From: Pseudomonas graminis
GTDB lineage: Bacteria > Pseudomonadota > Gammaproteobacteria > Pseudomonadales > Pseudomonadaceae
Direction: 5' to 3'
Assembly: GCF_900111735.1 (NCBI RefSeq)
Contig: NZ_FOHW01000012.1
Location: forward strand, 62,001-126,000
DNA length: 64,000 bases
Of this stretch, positions 9,759-19,012 are shown piece by piece (the first letter of the stretch is position 1; every line of letters begins with the position of its first letter). The notes under the pieces were generated by a model. That model searched no databases. It was not told the origin of the DNA and saw only the letters and a program-made list of their open reading frames with translations. Made by a program: the position numbers and the translations under genes.

Positions 9759-10649
9759 ATGGCACGAACTCTTTCGACGTGTTTGAGCCCCGTGGTACTG
9801 GCCAGTGTGGTTGGGGCCTGCGCGGCGTGGGCTTCACCAGCGGCCGAGGCCGAGCAAGGCCGGCTGATTGCTACCGGCGGCGCCAGCAGCATTGAAGGCG
9901 GCGCAGGCGGCGGAATCATTCCCTGGGCCATGCTGGCCGGGTATGACGAGCAGGGCGAGTGGGGCGGCAACGCTTTCGCGACCCATGTCGACTTGCCGGA
10001 CTACACGCTGGATGTGGTCGGCGCTGCGGCGTCCTACGGTAATCGCGTCGAGATTTCCTACGCCCACCAACGCTTCGATCTGGGATCACTGGTCAGCAAG
10101 CTCAACCTTCCGGAAGACAACCTCACCCAGGACATCTTCGGCGTGAAGGTCCGCCTGTTTGGCGACCTGATCTACGATCAGCTGCCGCAGGTTTCAGCGG
10201 GCCTGGAATACAAACACCAGAACGATTTCCTCATCCCCAGTCTGGTCGGCGCCAAGCGGGATTCGGATGTCGAGGGCTACGTCACGGCGAGCCGTCTGTT
10301 CATGGGCGCGGCCTTTGGCTACAACGTGGTGGTCAACGCCGGCTTGCGGTACAGCCGCGCCAACGAAACCGGTTTGATGGGCTTTGGCGGCGACCGGCGC
10401 GATACCCGCAGCGTGCTGAAAGAGGGCGGCGCAGCCATCCTGTTCAACCCGCATTGGGCGGTGGGCATGGACTACCGCGAGAAGCCCGATAATCTGTCGT
10501 TCGCCGGCGAAAGCGATTGGGCGGACTTCTTTGTCGGCTGGTTTCCCAGCAAGCATGTTTCCGTAGTGCTGGCCTACGCCCGGCTCGGTGAAATCGCCAC
10601 GCTGGACAACCAGAACGGCACCTACCTTTCTGTGCAGGGGAGTTTTTGA
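9759..10649 (+). CDS. DUF3034 family outer-membrane protein
   Basis: The product is about 296 residues from the ATG at 9759, which has AGGG four bases upstream and starts a signal peptide ending near AWASPAAEA. An in-frame ATG at 9744, overlapping the previous stop, is the alternative. The mature protein begins with RLIATGGASSIEGGAGGGIIPWA, split here as the ATGG and GGAGGGIIPWA motifs typical of DUF3034, and continues as amphipathic strands ending in an aromatic residue (VQGSF). That suggests an outer-membrane beta-barrel. Function unknown. Third gene of the cupredoxin operon; the next start overlaps its stop. Confidence 0.8.
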   Translation: MARTLSTCLSPVVLASVVGACAAWASPAAEAEQGRLIATGGASSIEGGAGGGIIPWAMLAGYDEQGEWGGNAFATHVDLPDYTLDVVGAAASYGNRVEISYAHQRFDLGSLVSKLNLPEDNLTQDIFGVKVRLFGDLIYDQLPQVSAGLEYKHQNDFLIPSLVGAKRDSDVEGYVTASRLFMGAAFGYNVVVNAGLRYSRANETGLMGFGGDRRDTRSVLKEGGAAILFNPHWAVGMDYREKPDNLSFAGESDWADFFVGWFPSKHVSVVLAYARLGEIATLDNQNGTYLSVQGSF

Positions 10650-11080
10650 TGGGACGGTCTTTGTGGCTGGTCGTCGGGCTCAGTCTGTCGTTGCTGGTGG
10701 GGTGCGCCCAACAGCCGCCCAAGGACGACAGCCTTTATCAGGACCTGGGCCAGCGCGCCGGCATCCAGAAAATCGTCGAAGGCATGCTGCTGCACATCGC
10801 CCAGGATGACCGCATCTATAAATACTTCGCCAAGGTCGACATCGTCAGGGTGCGCGACAAGCTGGTTGAGCGGTTCTGCGTCGAGGCAGGCGGGCCATGC
10901 ACGTACACCGGTGACTCCCTGGAGGAAGTGCACAAGGGCATGAAACTCAGCCGCAGCGATTTCAACGCGCTGGTTGAGGACCTCATTGCTGCGATGAACG
11001 AGCAGCACATTCCGGTCCCGACGCAGAACCGCTTCATTGCTCGACTCGCGCCTCAGCGTGGGGAGGTAATCGAGAAGTAG
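10649..11080 (+). CDS. Group 1 truncated haemoglobin lipoprotein
   Basis: The product is 143 residues. A lipoprotein signal peptide with lipobox LVGC (Cys19) anchors it in the envelope, which is unusual for a globin. The globin part starts at LYQDLGQRAGIQKIVEGML and ends at LAPQR. The proximal haem ligand is probably His95 in EVHKGMKLS, followed by the FNALVEDL helix, as in bacterial group 1 truncated globins. Two cysteines (77 and 84, FCVEAGGPC) flank the E-F region. Such globins bind oxygen or nitric oxide, but the role here is unknown. The ATG overlaps the stop of the DUF3034 gene, making it the last gene of the operon. Confidence 0.85.
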   Translation: MGRSLWLVVGLSLSLLVGCAQQPPKDDSLYQDLGQRAGIQKIVEGMLLHIAQDDRIYKYFAKVDIVRVRDKLVERFCVEAGGPCTYTGDSLEEVHKGMKLSRSDFNALVEDLIAAMNEQHIPVPTQNRFIARLAPQRGEVIEK

Positions 11081-11086
11081 GAGTGA

Positions 11087-11170
11087 AAGGGGACGAGTGA
11101 AAGGGGACAGATTAATTTACGGTGAAGCGTTGTAAATAAATCAGTCCCCTTTAGCGGTGAGTCCCCTTTA
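11087..11170. repeat. Nested palindrome of the GGGGACTGATTTATTT family
   Basis: GGGGACAGATTAATTTAC (11103-11120) and GTAAATAAATCAGTCCCC (11132-11149) form the inner arms. A second GGGGAC/GTCCCC pair encloses them. A second copy in opposite orientation lies at 56032-56078 with a related loop. This sequence type is common beside REP-associated (RAYT) transposase elements, from general knowledge. Confidence 0.7.
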
Positions 11171-11193
11171 GCGAAACCACTTTTCAATGCGCA

Positions 11194-11229
11194 GAAAAAA
11201 AGGCGGTCACCTCACGGGACCGCCTTTTC
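11194..11229. terminator. Bidirectional terminator between the globin operon and gcd
   Basis: AAAGGCGGTC and GACCGCCTTTT form a stem with A-rich and T-rich flanks on the two sides. The convergent globin and gcd genes both end here. Confidence 0.85.
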
Positions 11230-11261
11230 TGTTACTGCACGACGCTAATCAGTGACGCGGA

Positions 11262-13694
11262 TCAATCCGGCAGTTTGTAGGCGATAACGTAATCGCCCTG
11301 TTTGGTGCCCAGCGAACCGTGACCGCCTGCAACGACCAGCACGTATTGCTTGCCGTCCTTGCCGGTGTAGGTCATCGGCGTGGTTTGAGCGCCTGCTGGC
11401 AGACGGCCTTCCCACAACTGCTTGCCGTTACGAACGTCGTAGGCGCGCAGGTATTGGTCCAGCGTTGCGCTGAGGAACGAGACACCGGTGGCGGTGATGA
11501 ACGTGCCGCCCAGGCTTGGAACGCCCATGGTCAGCGGGATCGGAACCGGCGCGCTGTCACGCACGGTGCCGTTCTTGTGCTTCCAGATGGTCTGGTGGTT
11601 GGTCAGATCGACCGCTGCCACGTAGCCCCATGCTGGCGCCTGGCAAGGCAGGCCCATTGGCGACAACAGCGCTTCGAGGATCACACCGTAAGGGGCGCCC
11701 TTGTTCGGCTGCACGCCTTCGGTTTCGCTCTTGCGACCCGGGCCGCCTTCGACTTCGGCCGCCGGTACCAGTTTTGAACGGAACGCCATGTAGCTCGGGT
11801 TCACGAAAGCAATCTGACGCACCGGATCGACCGAAATGCCGCCCCAGTCGAACACGCCGAAGTTACCCGGATAGACCAACGTGCCTTGCAGCGACGGTGG
11901 AGTGAACGGGCCTTCATAACGCAGGGATTTGAAGTCGATGCGGCAGAGCATCTGATCAAACGGCGTCACGCCCCACATGTCGCGCTCTTTCAGCGGCGGC
12001 GGCATGAAGTTCAGATCGGACTTCGGCTGGGTGGGCGACGTGTGATCGCCGGCAACAGCGCCCTGGGGTACAGGGATTTCATTGATTGGCACGATGGGCT
12101 GACCGTTGATGCGGTCCAGCACATAGATGCTGCCTTGCTTGGTCGAGGCCAGAACAGCAGGCTTCACGCCGTCAGCGGTTTTCATGTCCATGAGCGTTGG
12201 CTGACCGCCGACGTCCATGTCCCACAGGTCGTGGTGAGTGAACTGGAAGCTCCATTTCACGTGACCGGTGGCGATGTCCAGTGCGACCAGACCTGCGCTG
12301 AATTTCTCGGACGCCTCGGTGCGGTTGCCGCCCCACTGGTCAGGCATCTGGTTGCCCATCGGCAGGTAGAGCATGCCCAGCTTTTCGTCGACGCTGAACA
12401 TCGACCACATGTTGGGCGAGTTGCGGGTGTAGGTCTTGCCTTCGGCAAGCGGCGTGGTGTCGTCCGGATTGCCGCTGTCCCAGTTCCAGACCAAACGGCC
12501 TGTGTGCACGTCGAACGCACGGATCACGCCCGAAGGCTCGTCGGTGGAAAGGTTATCGGTGACGTGACCGCCAATGACCACGAGGTCTTTAGTCACTGCC
12601 GGTGGCGACGTCGAGTAGTAACCGCCCGGTGCGTAAGTGCCGATGTTGGCGCTCAGGTCGATGGAGCCGTTGGTGCCGAAGTCTTCACACATCTTGCCGG
12701 TGTCGGCGTTCAGGGCGATCAGACGGGTGTCGGCGGTCGGCAGGAAGATACGACGCGGGCAGGCATTGGCTGCGCCGGCAACCGCTGGAGCAGCAGGGCT
12801 TTGCGCAGGTGCGGCAGCGTCGGTCGGCGCGGTGGCAGCGTAGGCGGCGTCATCGTGATACGACACGCCACGGCAGGTCATGTGCGCCCAACCCTTGAAG
12901 TTGGCCGCCTTGCCGCTGCTGATCTTCGGATCGAAGCGCCAGATTTCCTTGCCGGTGTCCGGGTCCAGTGCGATGACCTGGCTGTGCGGCGTGCAGACGT
13001 AGAGCATGCCGTTGACTTTCAGCGGGGTGTTTTCGGCCGTGGTTTCACCCGGATCGTTCGGACCCGGAATGTCGCCCGTGCGATAGGTCCACGCCGGGAC
13101 CAGCTTGCTGACGTTGTCCGGAGTGATCTGCGACAGCGGCGAGTAGCGATCACCGAAGGCGGTGCGGCCGTAGGACTGCCAGTCGCCGTCAGGCATGGCC
13201 GGCGCGGCGCTGGTGGTGCCGGCGGTTTCGCGGTCCAGCTGGCCTTTGATTTCACCCGGGTGGGTGAACTGGCTGGCCAATGCGGCGATGCCCGCGACAA
13301 TCACGGCGGCGCCCAATGCGCGCGTACCGGCATCGCCGACCTGGCCACGCAGGACCGGACGGCGGAACCATGGCAGCAGCATCACGATGCCCAAGGCAAA
13401 CCAGAGTGCCAGGCGCGGCACCAGCTGCCACCAATCCAGGCCCACTTCCCACAATGCCCACACGGTACTGGCGAACAACACCAGTGCGTACAGACCGAAT
13501 GCCGCGCTGCGACCCATCATCAGCAGGACGCCGGTGATGGCGAAGCCGATGCCGGCCAGGAGGTAGTAAAGCGACCCGCCCAGCGTCAGCAGTTTGATGC
13601 CGCCGACCAGCAAGGCCAGACCCATTATCAGAATCACCAGCCCGAGCAAGCTCGGAAGCAGGCGACCCTTACCGAAAGCACCCTCAGTGCTCAT
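11262..13694 (-). CDS. gcd: Membrane-bound PQQ-dependent glucose dehydrogenase
   Basis: The 810-residue enzyme oxidises glucose to gluconolactone in the periplasm and passes electrons to ubiquinone. The first 145 or so residues carry five hydrophobic segments that anchor it in the inner membrane. The rest is a beta-propeller with repeated tryptophan-docking motifs such as ALDPDTGKEIWRFD, ALNADTGKMCEDFG and AFDVHTGRLVWNWD. The length matches the E. coli and Pseudomonas enzymes (about 800). A segment rich in Ala and Pro around residue 290 is an insertion in the propeller. The porin gene oprB lies 110 bases upstream on the same strand, giving a glucose entry-and-oxidation pair. It needs PQQ, whose synthesis genes are not in this window. 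Confidence 0.96.
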   Translation of the reverse strand: MSTEGAFGKGRLLPSLLGLVILIMGLALLVGGIKLLTLGGSLYYLLAGIGFAITGVLLMMGRSAAFGLYALVLFASTVWALWEVGLDWWQLVPRLALWFALGIVMLLPWFRRPVLRGQVGDAGTRALGAAVIVAGIAALASQFTHPGEIKGQLDRETAGTTSAAPAMPDGDWQSYGRTAFGDRYSPLSQITPDNVSKLVPAWTYRTGDIPGPNDPGETTAENTPLKVNGMLYVCTPHSQVIALDPDTGKEIWRFDPKISSGKAANFKGWAHMTCRGVSYHDDAAYAATAPTDAAAPAQSPAAPAVAGAANACPRRIFLPTADTRLIALNADTGKMCEDFGTNGSIDLSANIGTYAPGGYYSTSPPAVTKDLVVIGGHVTDNLSTDEPSGVIRAFDVHTGRLVWNWDSGNPDDTTPLAEGKTYTRNSPNMWSMFSVDEKLGMLYLPMGNQMPDQWGGNRTEASEKFSAGLVALDIATGHVKWSFQFTHHDLWDMDVGGQPTLMDMKTADGVKPAVLASTKQGSIYVLDRINGQPIVPINEIPVPQGAVAGDHTSPTQPKSDLNFMPPPLKERDMWGVTPFDQMLCRIDFKSLRYEGPFTPPSLQGTLVYPGNFGVFDWGGISVDPVRQIAFVNPSYMAFRSKLVPAAEVEGGPGRKSETEGVQPNKGAPYGVILEALLSPMGLPCQAPAWGYVAAVDLTNHQTIWKHKNGTVRDSAPVPIPLTMGVPSLGGTFITATGVSFLSATLDQYLRAYDVRNGKQLWEGRLPAGAQTTPMTYTGKDGKQYVLVVAGGHGSLGTKQGDYVIAYKLPD

Positions 13695-13804
13695 AAGTGT
13701 TGTACTCCGTAACGATGTGGTGGTTAACGCGTGTTGGCGTGAAGGCGCGGCGGTTAAGCCAGGCCTTCAATGCCGATGCCTGGATGCAGACGGACGAGTG
13801 CTGA

Positions 13805-15187
13805 TCAGAATGAGGACTGGATTTTCAACCCCGCGACCAGTGCGTCATCAACCTGATTCACGCCGCCCGGATGACGGATGAATTGCAGGTTCGGGCGCAC
13901 GGTCAGCCAGTTGGCGACGTGCACGCCGTAGTAGATCTCGGCGTTGTATTCGGTGTCCTGCACAGGCAGGAACGCCGGATCGTTGTAGTCCGAGACGCCT
14001 TCGGCCTGATTGCGCAGGTTGATGTTCTTGCGGTACGCCGGGTTGACGTGGATGCGGCTGATGCCGACGCCGATGTCATCCTCGGGGCGCGCGTCGAACG
14101 GGCCCTTGTACGTCGCGCCGAGGGCAACGAAGTTGTCGATCATGTTGGTTTTCTTGTCGTGCAGCGTGCCGTTGGCGAACAGGCTCAGGCCCCGGCTGTT
14201 GTCGCTGGCCTCGCTGGTGACTTGCTGGCGCAGGGTCAGCCACATGCCGTGTTTGCTGGACGACGGGGCGTAGTCATCGCCGCTCCGGGCGGCGTATCCG
14301 CCGTTGCTGTCCTTGTAGACGTCGCTGCTGTCGGCAGTGCTGTAGTAGTAACCGGCGCGGTATTCGCCCGGCAGGCCGTTGACCTTCGGCGACCAGACCA
14401 CCTCGACCGGCAACACGGCGCCCTTGGTGCCGCTGCCGCTGAGTTTGAAGGCGTTGTCGTTTTCAAGATTCGACGGGTTCTGTTCGAACGCACCAACCTG
14501 CACGAACAGTTCAGGGCTCAGCTGATATTTGACGCGTATTGCCCACTGGCTGACCGGCCAGTTGTACCAGATCCCGCCGTCCCAATTGCCGACCTGGGAG
14601 CCGCACAGCGCCAGGTTCTGGAAGTCGCACGGAAAGGTGTTGAAATCTTCGCCTTCGTTGAACCGGCCGACCTTGACGCTGAGCGTCTGGTCGAGAAATT
14701 TCTGCTGGTACCAGAGGTCGGTCAGGCGCGTGACGCTGCCTCGGCCCCAGACTTCCTGGGACGACGAAATGGTGCCGGTGCGGGGATCGCCCACGCGGTC
14801 ATTGCTGATGTTATCGCCGTTGCGATTAGTCAGGGTCAGCTGAAATTCGGCGTCGTGCCAGCCGAGGATCTTCTGCAGGTCCATGTGCGCACCGAGGGCG
14901 AACTGGTCGCTGTAACGGGTCGCCTTGTCATGGTTGTAACCGCCGTGCAGATTTGAGCCCACCTCGACCACGGAATCGAGCTTGAAGTCGTAGCCCCGTT
15001 CGGAGAGCTCGCTGCGCTTGCCGCCCCAGTCACCCAGCATCCATGGTGACGTGCTATCGAACGCCGGCTCGGCATGGGCGCAGCTCGCAAACCCCAGCGC
15101 GGCAAGGCTCAGCGCGCTGGCATGACGAAGGGCTCGGGACGATGTGCAGGTCGGGGTGCAGATCGGGCGTTTCAGATGACGGGGCAT
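13805..15187 (-). CDS. oprB: Carbohydrate-selective porin OprB
   Basis: From the ATG at 15187 the product is about 460 residues with a long basic N-terminus and a signal peptide ending at AHA. The mature protein starts with the OprB-type segment WMLGDWGGKRSEL and ends in a phenylalanine (KIQSSF), as expected for a 16-strand outer-membrane porin for glucose and related sugars. An in-frame start at 15274 would add 29 residues before the signal and is less likely. No strong ribosome site is visible, so the start is somewhat uncertain. It precedes gcd on the same strand. Confidence 0.92.
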   Translation of the reverse strand: MPRHLKRPICTPTCTSSRALRHASALSLAALGFASCAHAEPAFDSTSPWMLGDWGGKRSELSERGYDFKLDSVVEVGSNLHGGYNHDKATRYSDQFALGAHMDLQKILGWHDAEFQLTLTNRNGDNISNDRVGDPRTGTISSSQEVWGRGSVTRLTDLWYQQKFLDQTLSVKVGRFNEGEDFNTFPCDFQNLALCGSQVGNWDGGIWYNWPVSQWAIRVKYQLSPELFVQVGAFEQNPSNLENDNAFKLSGSGTKGAVLPVEVVWSPKVNGLPGEYRAGYYYSTADSSDVYKDSNGGYAARSGDDYAPSSSKHGMWLTLRQQVTSEASDNSRGLSLFANGTLHDKKTNMIDNFVALGATYKGPFDARPEDDIGVGISRIHVNPAYRKNINLRNQAEGVSDYNDPAFLPVQDTEYNAEIYYGVHVANWLTVRPNLQFIRHPGGVNQVDDALVAGLKIQSSF

Positions 15188-15696
15188 AGGGCGTGAGGTC
15201 TTTTCTGAGTTATTCGAGAGCAAAAGGCGATGCCGCTCGCAACGCTTTGGAGGCGCATTGCAAGGTCTTAACAAATGACGAATTAACCGTTTCAGCGTTT
15301 AGGGCGGCGATGATAGGACGCTAACGATTTTTTAAAAAGTCAAAATTGCGACATGGATCGTTGCGATCGGCGTAATAGTGGCGGGGAGTCCGGGTAGCGC
15401 TGTCCATCGTCTGGCCCGGGTGTATGCTTTGTAAGAGAGCAGGTTGATGTCCCGCCGACCCTTACAGAGGGAGCGGGGATGGGGGTTTAGAAAAGGGGTC
15501 TCCAGATTGTAGGATTTTGCGGCGTGGCGGCTGGCGCGACCCAAATGCAGGACTGGCTTTAGCCGGGAAGAGACCGGTTCGAACACCGTAGATGTACGGC
15601 GTGGCAGATGATGCTTTCCCGGCTGAGGCCGGTCCTACTCAGTGAGGGGCCCGTTGGGGCCGCTCAAGTTGCGGCGTTACCGTTCAGGTGTGCGCT
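15188..15696. other. 509-base gene-free stretch between znuD and oprB
   Basis: The stretch upstream of oprB is AT-richer near 15270-15350 and should hold the oprB promoter, but I see no clear box. A REP-type pair occupies 15547-15639. No credible coding frame was found. Confidence 0.6.
15547..15639. repeat. REP-type pair (GGCTTTAGCCGGGAA arms)
   Basis: GACTGGCTTTAGCCGGGAAG on the left faces TTTCCCGGCTGAGGCCGGTC on the right. Each arm is itself a small hairpin around GGC..AGCC. The same type recurs at 55935-56005, so it is a second REP class in this genome. Confidence 0.8.
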
Positions 15697-17727
15697 CTAA
15701 AATGTCGTCCGGAGCCCGACTTCGACACTGCGGCCTTCAGCCGGGGCGATGTCGCGCAGAATGGAGCTGGCGTAGCGCACGGTCTGATTGGTGAGGTTCT
15801 CGCCGCTGACGAACGCCAGCCACTGACTGCCACCCACCTTGAAGGTGTAGCCGGCACTGGCCCCCAGCGTCGTGTACCCGTCGGTGCCGGTTTCGTTATC
15901 CGGCACGCGCCGTTGCGAAGCAGCGTGTTCGAGGTCGATCCTCGCTTGCCACTTGTCCACTTCCCACAACAATCCGCTGTTGAGCCGCAAAGGGGCGATG
16001 CGCGGCAGGGCCTCTCCGGTATCCAGGTTCTTGGCACGGGTGTAATCGCCGGACAGCTCCAGGGCGAAATTGCCATACCGGGTTTCGCCGAGCTTCCAGT
16101 GATCCTTGGCCTCGAAACCGGCAAACCGAGCGCGCACACCTGAGTAGGTGTATTCGGGGATGCCATCAGGGTCTTCAGCGCCTTCATCGTTTAAGGTCCG
16201 GCCGCTGCCCAGCAGTCCGATGTAGTTGGAGAAGTGGCTGTAAAACACGCCAACACTTCCTTTATGGATACCGTTGTCGAAGCGCAGCGCCAGATCGCTG
16301 GAAACGGCTTTCTCTTTGGACAGGTCGGCATCCCCGACTTCGTACGTGCCAGTGGCGACGTGAGCGCCATTGGCATAGAGCTCATAGAACGTCGGCGCTC
16401 GCTCGGTGTAGCCAAGGGTCGCCGCCAGCGACCAGATCGGCGTCAGCGTGTAAACGGCACCGGACGAAACGCTCCCTGCAGTAAAGCTGCTTGAGCTGTT
16501 GGCGTTGGCGAATCGCTCGTTGCCCCCGCCGTCCGGGTCCACGGTGGAGTGTTCAATGCGGCCACCCAGGCTGAGCTTCAGGCGGTCAGTGGCCTGCAGC
16601 TCTTCCAGAATGAACAAGGCACCGGCGTCAGTATCGGTCTGCGGGACGAAGGCCTCTTCGCCAAGTGCTGAAAACTCGCTGCGCGTCACTTGGGCGCCGA
16701 CGATGCCTTCAACCGGGCCGATTGGCTGATGCCGGGCTTCGACGCGGGCTTCATAGCCCTTGTTCTTGAACGTGGTGCCGACTTCGCCGTCTTCGATCTC
16801 CATGTGCTTGTAATCGGTATAACCGGCGTCGAGTTTTACCGAGCTGAACAGGCCGGAGAGATTGCGGATCTCGGAGGCAAATGCGTAGTGGTCCTGCTTC
16901 ATGCGGATGCGCACGCCTTGCTCGGCAGGCGACCCGTAATTGGAGTCGTAATTGCTGTAGGAAAGCCCGGCGTAACCGTCGTCCCAAGTGTAGGAGCCTC
17001 CGACCGCGCCTCCGTCCTGTCTCCCATCGCTGTTGCCAAGGCGGTGTTTTTTGTCGCCGTCTTGCGGATCCCGCGCGCGTTCATCGGCGGTGCGGGCATA
17101 CCCCGGGATCTTCAGGTCGTTGAACTCCCGCGCGTTGGCGTCCAGGTGCAACGCAAAAGTGCCATTGCCCGCTTCCAGCTTGCCCGCGCTGCTGCGGGTT
17201 GTGTCGGCACCGCCATAACGCAACTCACCCGCGCCCTGAATGCCCTCGATGGCTTCGCTTGGGATGCGGTTGTCGAACGTGTTGACCACGCCGCCGATGG
17301 CGCTGCCCCCGTAAAGCAGCGCTGCAGGGCCGCGCACGATTTCAATGCGGTCGACGTTGACCGGATCCAGCGGCACCGCGTGATCGTAAGACAACGAGGA
17401 GGCGTCCAGCGCGCCGACGCCGTTTCGCAGAAGCCGGATGCGATCGCCGTCCAGCCCCCGGATGATCGGCCTGCTCGCGCCCGGTCCGAAATAGGAGGAT
17501 GAGACGCCGGGCTGTTTGTTCAACGTCTCGCCCAGGCTGCCTTTCTGTTGCAGGGTCAGCGCATCGCCGGTCAGTACAGTGCTTGGCGAGGCAAGTTGAT
17601 CGCTGCCCAGCGGGTTGGCGGTGATGATTTGCGGCTCCACCTCGATGGCGTACGCAGGTGAGGTGATCAGCAATGCGGCAGCAAGCGGCGTCAGGCGCCA
17701 CGGACGGATTTGTGAGAGACGGGACAT
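15697..17727 (-). CDS. znuD: TonB-dependent zinc receptor ZnuD
   Basis: From the ATG at 17727 (AGGAA seven bases upstream) the product is 676 residues with a signal peptide ending at AYA. It has the plug of the ZnuD group: QQKGSLGETLNKQPGVSSSY, SRPIIRGLDGDRIRLLRNG, DASSLSYDHAVPLDP and RGPAALLYGGSAIGGVVN. ZnuD imports zinc through the outer membrane with TonB energy. A His/Asp-rich stretch around ERARDPQDGDKKHR may be a metal-binding loop. The barrel ends in EVGLRTTF. A near-perfect Zur box 44-62 bases upstream fits zinc repression. The in-frame start at 17802 lies beyond the Zur box and is rejected. Confidence 0.92.
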   Translation of the reverse strand: MSRLSQIRPWRLTPLAAALLITSPAYAIEVEPQIITANPLGSDQLASPSTVLTGDALTLQQKGSLGETLNKQPGVSSSYFGPGASRPIIRGLDGDRIRLLRNGVGALDASSLSYDHAVPLDPVNVDRIEIVRGPAALLYGGSAIGGVVNTFDNRIPSEAIEGIQGAGELRYGGADTTRSSAGKLEAGNGTFALHLDANAREFNDLKIPGYARTADERARDPQDGDKKHRLGNSDGRQDGGAVGGSYTWDDGYAGLSYSNYDSNYGSPAEQGVRIRMKQDHYAFASEIRNLSGLFSSVKLDAGYTDYKHMEIEDGEVGTTFKNKGYEARVEARHQPIGPVEGIVGAQVTRSEFSALGEEAFVPQTDTDAGALFILEELQATDRLKLSLGGRIEHSTVDPDGGGNERFANANSSSSFTAGSVSSGAVYTLTPIWSLAATLGYTERAPTFYELYANGAHVATGTYEVGDADLSKEKAVSSDLALRFDNGIHKGSVGVFYSHFSNYIGLLGSGRTLNDEGAEDPDGIPEYTYSGVRARFAGFEAKDHWKLGETRYGNFALELSGDYTRAKNLDTGEALPRIAPLRLNSGLLWEVDKWQARIDLEHAASQRRVPDNETGTDGYTTLGASAGYTFKVGGSQWLAFVSGENLTNQTVRYASSILRDIAPAEGRSVEVGLRTTF

Positions 17728-17770
17728 GCGACGTTTCCTTGAACAACGATTCAAAAGATGCGATTTGTAA

Positions 17771-17789
17771 GTGTTATAACATAACATCA
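17771..17789 (-). promoter_or_regulatory. Zur box of znuD
   Basis: On the minus strand the site reads GATGTTATGTTATAACACT, which matches the gammaproteobacterial Zur palindrome (ATGTTAT-A-N-TATAACAT) in nearly all positions. It lies where it can block the znuD promoter when zinc is plentiful. Confidence 0.82.
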
Positions 17790-17927
17790 AAAGAGCAATC
17801 ATTTTGAAATCGGTCGCCCTCGTCGGCTGCTTGCAGTCTTCACACTGACTACGGCGTCCGTTAAGGTGCGCAGCTCGCGAAACCTCTTGTCCAACCAGCC
17901 CGTCCCCTCAGCGTCCATAGGCCCGCC

Positions 17928-18155
17928 ATGACCACACCCAACAACAACCCGCTGCACGGCGTGACCCTGGAGCAGATCCTCATCGCGCTGGTCGAGCATT
18001 ACGAGTGGTCGGGCCTGGCCGAGCGGATCGACATTCGCTGCTTCAAGAGCGACCCGAGCATCAAGTCCAGCCTGACGTTCCTGCGCAAGACACCCTGGGC
18101 GCGGGAGAAGGTCGAAGGGTTGTACATCAAGCTGGCGCGCACCAAGCGGCCCTGA
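17928..18155 (+). CDS. VF530 (DUF2132) family small DNA-binding-like protein
   Basis: The 75-residue product contains the family core [21 protein letters not shown], here seen as [10 protein letters not shown], then [22 protein letters not shown] and an ending VEGLYI. The family has a solved fold thought to bind DNA, but its role is not known. It is transcribed away from znuD and is followed at 37 bases by the membrane-protein gene. Confidence 0.85.
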   Translation: MTTPNNNPLHGVTLEQILIALVEHYEWSGLAERIDIRCFKSDPSIKSSLTFLRKTPWAREKVEGLYIKLARTKRP

Positions 18156-18192
18156 CTTGACCTGAATCGCCGATTGCCAAGGACTGATCCGA

Positions 18193-18849
18193 ATGCCCAG
18201 CCCCATGTTGCAGCTATCTCCAGGCGGGCGCCGCTTTGTCATCACGGCCGCCATGCTCGGCTGGCTCGGGCTTGCGGTGCAGCTCTATCTGATTCTCTGG
18301 GGGCGATGGATCGACCACGCCAGCCTCCTCGGCGGACTCGTCCGGTTTTGCAGCTTCTTCACCGTGGTGACCAACACCCTGGTGGCGGTGGCGCTCAGCT
18401 GCGCCGTCATTGACCGGCATTCGGCGGGTTATCGGTTCTTCCGTTCCCCGATTGTCTGCGCCGGCATCACCACCAGCATCATTCTGGTGAGCCTTGCTTA
18501 CAACCTGCTGCTGCGCCATCTGTGGACGCCCGAGGGCTGGCAGTGGGTCGCCGATGAATTGCTGCACGACGTCATGCCGCTGCTGTTCCTCGGCTACTGG
18601 TTGTTCTTCGTGCCCAAAGGCCTGCTGAAGCCCCGACATGTGCTGATGTGGATGCTGTATCCCGTCTTCTATTTCGGCTATTTGTTGTTACGCGGAAATG
18701 CCTTCGGCGACTACCTCTATCCGTTTCTCGATATCGGCACGCTGGGCGTCGCTAAAGCCCTGACCAACGCGTTGGGCGTGCTGGCCGGGTTCGTGGGGAT
18801 CGGGCTGGTCGTTTTCGGCATAGACAAGGTTTTGGGCCGCAGAGAGTAG
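18193..18849 (+). CDS. Pr6Pr family integral membrane protein
   Basis: The 218-residue protein has about six membrane-spanning segments with the family motifs SFFTVVTNTLVA, LLRHLWTPEGWQ, LLHDVMPLLFLGYWL and YPVFYFGYLLLRG. The conserved histidines and aspartates (LLHD) lie in a loop. Function unknown. It probably shares a transcript with the VF530 gene before it. Confidence 0.85.
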   Translation: MPSPMLQLSPGGRRFVITAAMLGWLGLAVQLYLILWGRWIDHASLLGGLVRFCSFFTVVTNTLVAVALSCAVIDRHSAGYRFFRSPIVCAGITTSIILVSLAYNLLLRHLWTPEGWQWVADELLHDVMPLLFLGYWLFFVPKGLLKPRHVLMWMLYPVFYFGYLLLRGNAFGDYLYPFLDIGTLGVAKALTNALGVLAGFVGIGLVVFGIDKVLGRRE

Positions 18850-18878
18850 TCGCAAGCTTTATTGCTGACTTCCATCCT

Positions 18879-18966
18879 GTAGGAGCGCGCTTGCCCGCGA
18901 TCGCAGAATCCCAGACGCTGCTGCATGCACTGACCCAACGCATTCGCGGGCAAGCGCGCTCCTACA
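18879..18966. repeat. REP hairpin pair
   Basis: TGTAGGAGCGCGCTTGCCCG and the inverse CGGGCAAGCGCGCTCCTACA face each other around 45 bases. It separates two convergent genes. Confidence 0.88.
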
Positions 18967-19012
18967 ATGGGGGATCAGATGCATTCAACTATCCTCTCGT
19001 AGCGCGTAGGCC

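Noticed and set aside
11886-13712. 608-codon plus-strand frame
   Set aside because: It is antisense to gcd, which has full family motifs; the antisense frame is a GC-codon shadow with low-complexity Arg/Ala-rich text.
13871-14956. 361-codon plus-strand frame
   Set aside because: Shadow of oprB on the opposite strand.
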